NCBI RefSeq assembly: GCF_900109555.1
Contig: NZ_FNZV01000002.1
Location: forward strand, 1-64,000
Origin: Pacificibacter marinus
GTDB taxonomy: Bacteria; Pseudomonadota; Alphaproteobacteria; Rhodobacterales; Rhodobacteraceae
Length of the DNA stretch: 64,000 bases
Direction of reading: 5' to 3'
This document shows, one piece after another, positions 63,470-64,000 of this stretch. Every line of letters begins with the position of its first letter. Position 1 is the first letter of the stretch. The translations under genes were made by a program, and so were the position numbers. The notes under the pieces were generated by a model. The model made no database searches, was not told where the DNA came from, and saw nothing but the letters and a program-made list of their open reading frames with translations.

Positions 63470-63795
63470 TTTACGAAATGCGGGTTTATTCCTGTGTGCC
63501 GGGTGGAATGCCCGCACTCTTACAGCGGTTCGAGACCACGACGTTGAAAATTTGGGGCAGGCTCGGGCTGCGTCCGGCGGGGTTTTTCACCACATTGGTT
63601 GGCCCCAAAAACCATGACCTGACTTACTTTCTTGCCTGGGAGTCGCTGGCAGAGAGAGAGCAGCTCTGGAATGCATTTGCCTCGGACCCCGAGTGGCTGG
63701 CGGCCCGCGCTGCACATCAGGAAGCGTATGGTGAAGTGGTCGCCAATATTGCCTCCAGCTTTCTCACGCCGACTGCTTTTTCGAGCGTGAAGTAG
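63466..63795 (+). CDS. NIPSNAP family protein
   Basis: 109 residues. [20 protein letters not shown] is the typical NIPSNAP start, followed by [20 protein letters not shown] and the tail ending in [13 protein letters not shown]. Members are small ferredoxin-like-fold proteins of unclear biochemical role, common in aromatic and ketone degradation clusters. It starts within the aldehyde dehydrogenase stub stop. Confidence 0.83.
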   Translation: MIYEMRVYSCVPGGMPALLQRFETTTLKIWGRLGLRPAGFFTTLVGPKNHDLTYFLAWESLAEREQLWNAFASDPEWLAARAAHQEAYGEVVANIASSFLTPTAFSSVK

Positions 63796-63803
63796 GCAAC
63801 GCC

Positions 63804-64000
63804 ATGACCAGTAATCCAGCACAAGGCTCGGCTCTTTCGGGTATCCGCATCCTCGATCTGACACGCATTCTGGCGGGTCCGTGGGCCACCCAGATCATGG
63901 CCGACCTTGGCGCGGAGGTGATCAAGGTTGAGCGCCCCGATGGCGGTGATGACACCCGTAGCTGGGGTCCGCCGAATGTCACGGATGACAGCGGAAAAGA
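63804..64000 (+). CDS. CaiB/BaiF family CoA-transferase, N-terminal part (runs off window)
   Basis: The first 65 residues are visible: [20 protein letters not shown], then [20 protein letters not shown], then [16 protein letters not shown]. This is the start of a class III (CaiB/BaiF) CoA-transferase, which moves CoA between carboxylic acids. Placed after NIPSNAP in the degradation cluster, it probably activates a carboxylic intermediate. It continues beyond the window end. Confidence 0.88.
   Translation, partial: MTSNPAQGSALSGIRILDLTRILAGPWATQIMADLGAEVIKVERPDGGDDTRSWGPPNVTDDSGK

Overview
The window looks like a chromosomal stretch of a marine alphaproteobacterium of the Roseobacter group (Rhodobacterales). 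This rests on gene content: TRAP, Tct and Liv uptake systems each paired with catabolic genes, many LysR/GntR/RpiR regulators, a PrtD/HlyD-type exporter, and the style of the tRNA-Leu and tRNA-Arg pieces. No rRNA, complete tRNA or CRISPR array is visible. Several zones are full of decayed mobile DNA, so the genome has taken many insertions and deletions.

Layout. 1-740: one copy of a ~210-bp direct repeat (second copy near 41 kb), then a strong terminator. 0.7-9.0 kb: a sugar-acid locus with an IolC-type kinase fused to DUF2090 and an RpiR regulator (minus), facing an idonate-type dehydrogenase, a mannitol/fructuronate-type dehydrogenase and a TRAP transporter (plus). 9.0-11.2 kb: remnants, comprising an IS3-type orfA fragment, a Y-family polymerase without its N-terminus, the 3' half of tRNA-Leu(UAG) and a DUF11 fragment. 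11.2-13.6 kb: LysR, a small hypothetical gene and a LuxR regulator. 14.3-20.7 kb: a four-gene type I secretion locus with two unusual Q/N-rich or repeat-bearing proteins next to a PrtD-like ABC exporter and an HlyD adaptor. This is the best candidate here for an undescribed system. 20.7-23.6 kb: remnants around a siderophore-interacting protein. 23.6-31.8 kb: a LivKHMGF importer with amidase and M20 peptidase, and a divergent XRE-cupin regulator. 32.1-41.3 kb: a scrap-yard with a broken IS3 element, MATE and cytochrome b561 pseudogenes, a tRNA-Arg 3' fragment beside a serine-recombinase tail, and integrase, HNH, DUF2303 and second-repeat remnants. The LysR, DoxX and VOC genes in between look intact. 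41.4-54.0 kb: a PotABCD-like importer with two ATPases, two SDRs, a NodB-type deacetylase, a CobW GTPase, a binding-protein paralogue without signal peptide, and an asparaginase. 54.5-64 kb: a GntR-controlled degradation cluster with an extradiol-type dioxygenase, FAH-family hydrolase, FMN reductase, alpha/beta hydrolase, Ldh2-type dehydrogenase, TctBAC transporter, YciI, NIPSNAP and the start of a CoA-transferase.

How it works together. Four uptake loci each combine a transporter (TRAP, Liv, Pot-like, Tct) with enzymes that would process the imported compound and a regulator next to it. Their exact substrates cannot be read from sequence. The secretion locus would export its two companion proteins, probably as extracellular matrix or adhesin material; that is inference. 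The mobile remnants cluster in gaps between these operons, which fits repeated insertion and decay at safe sites.
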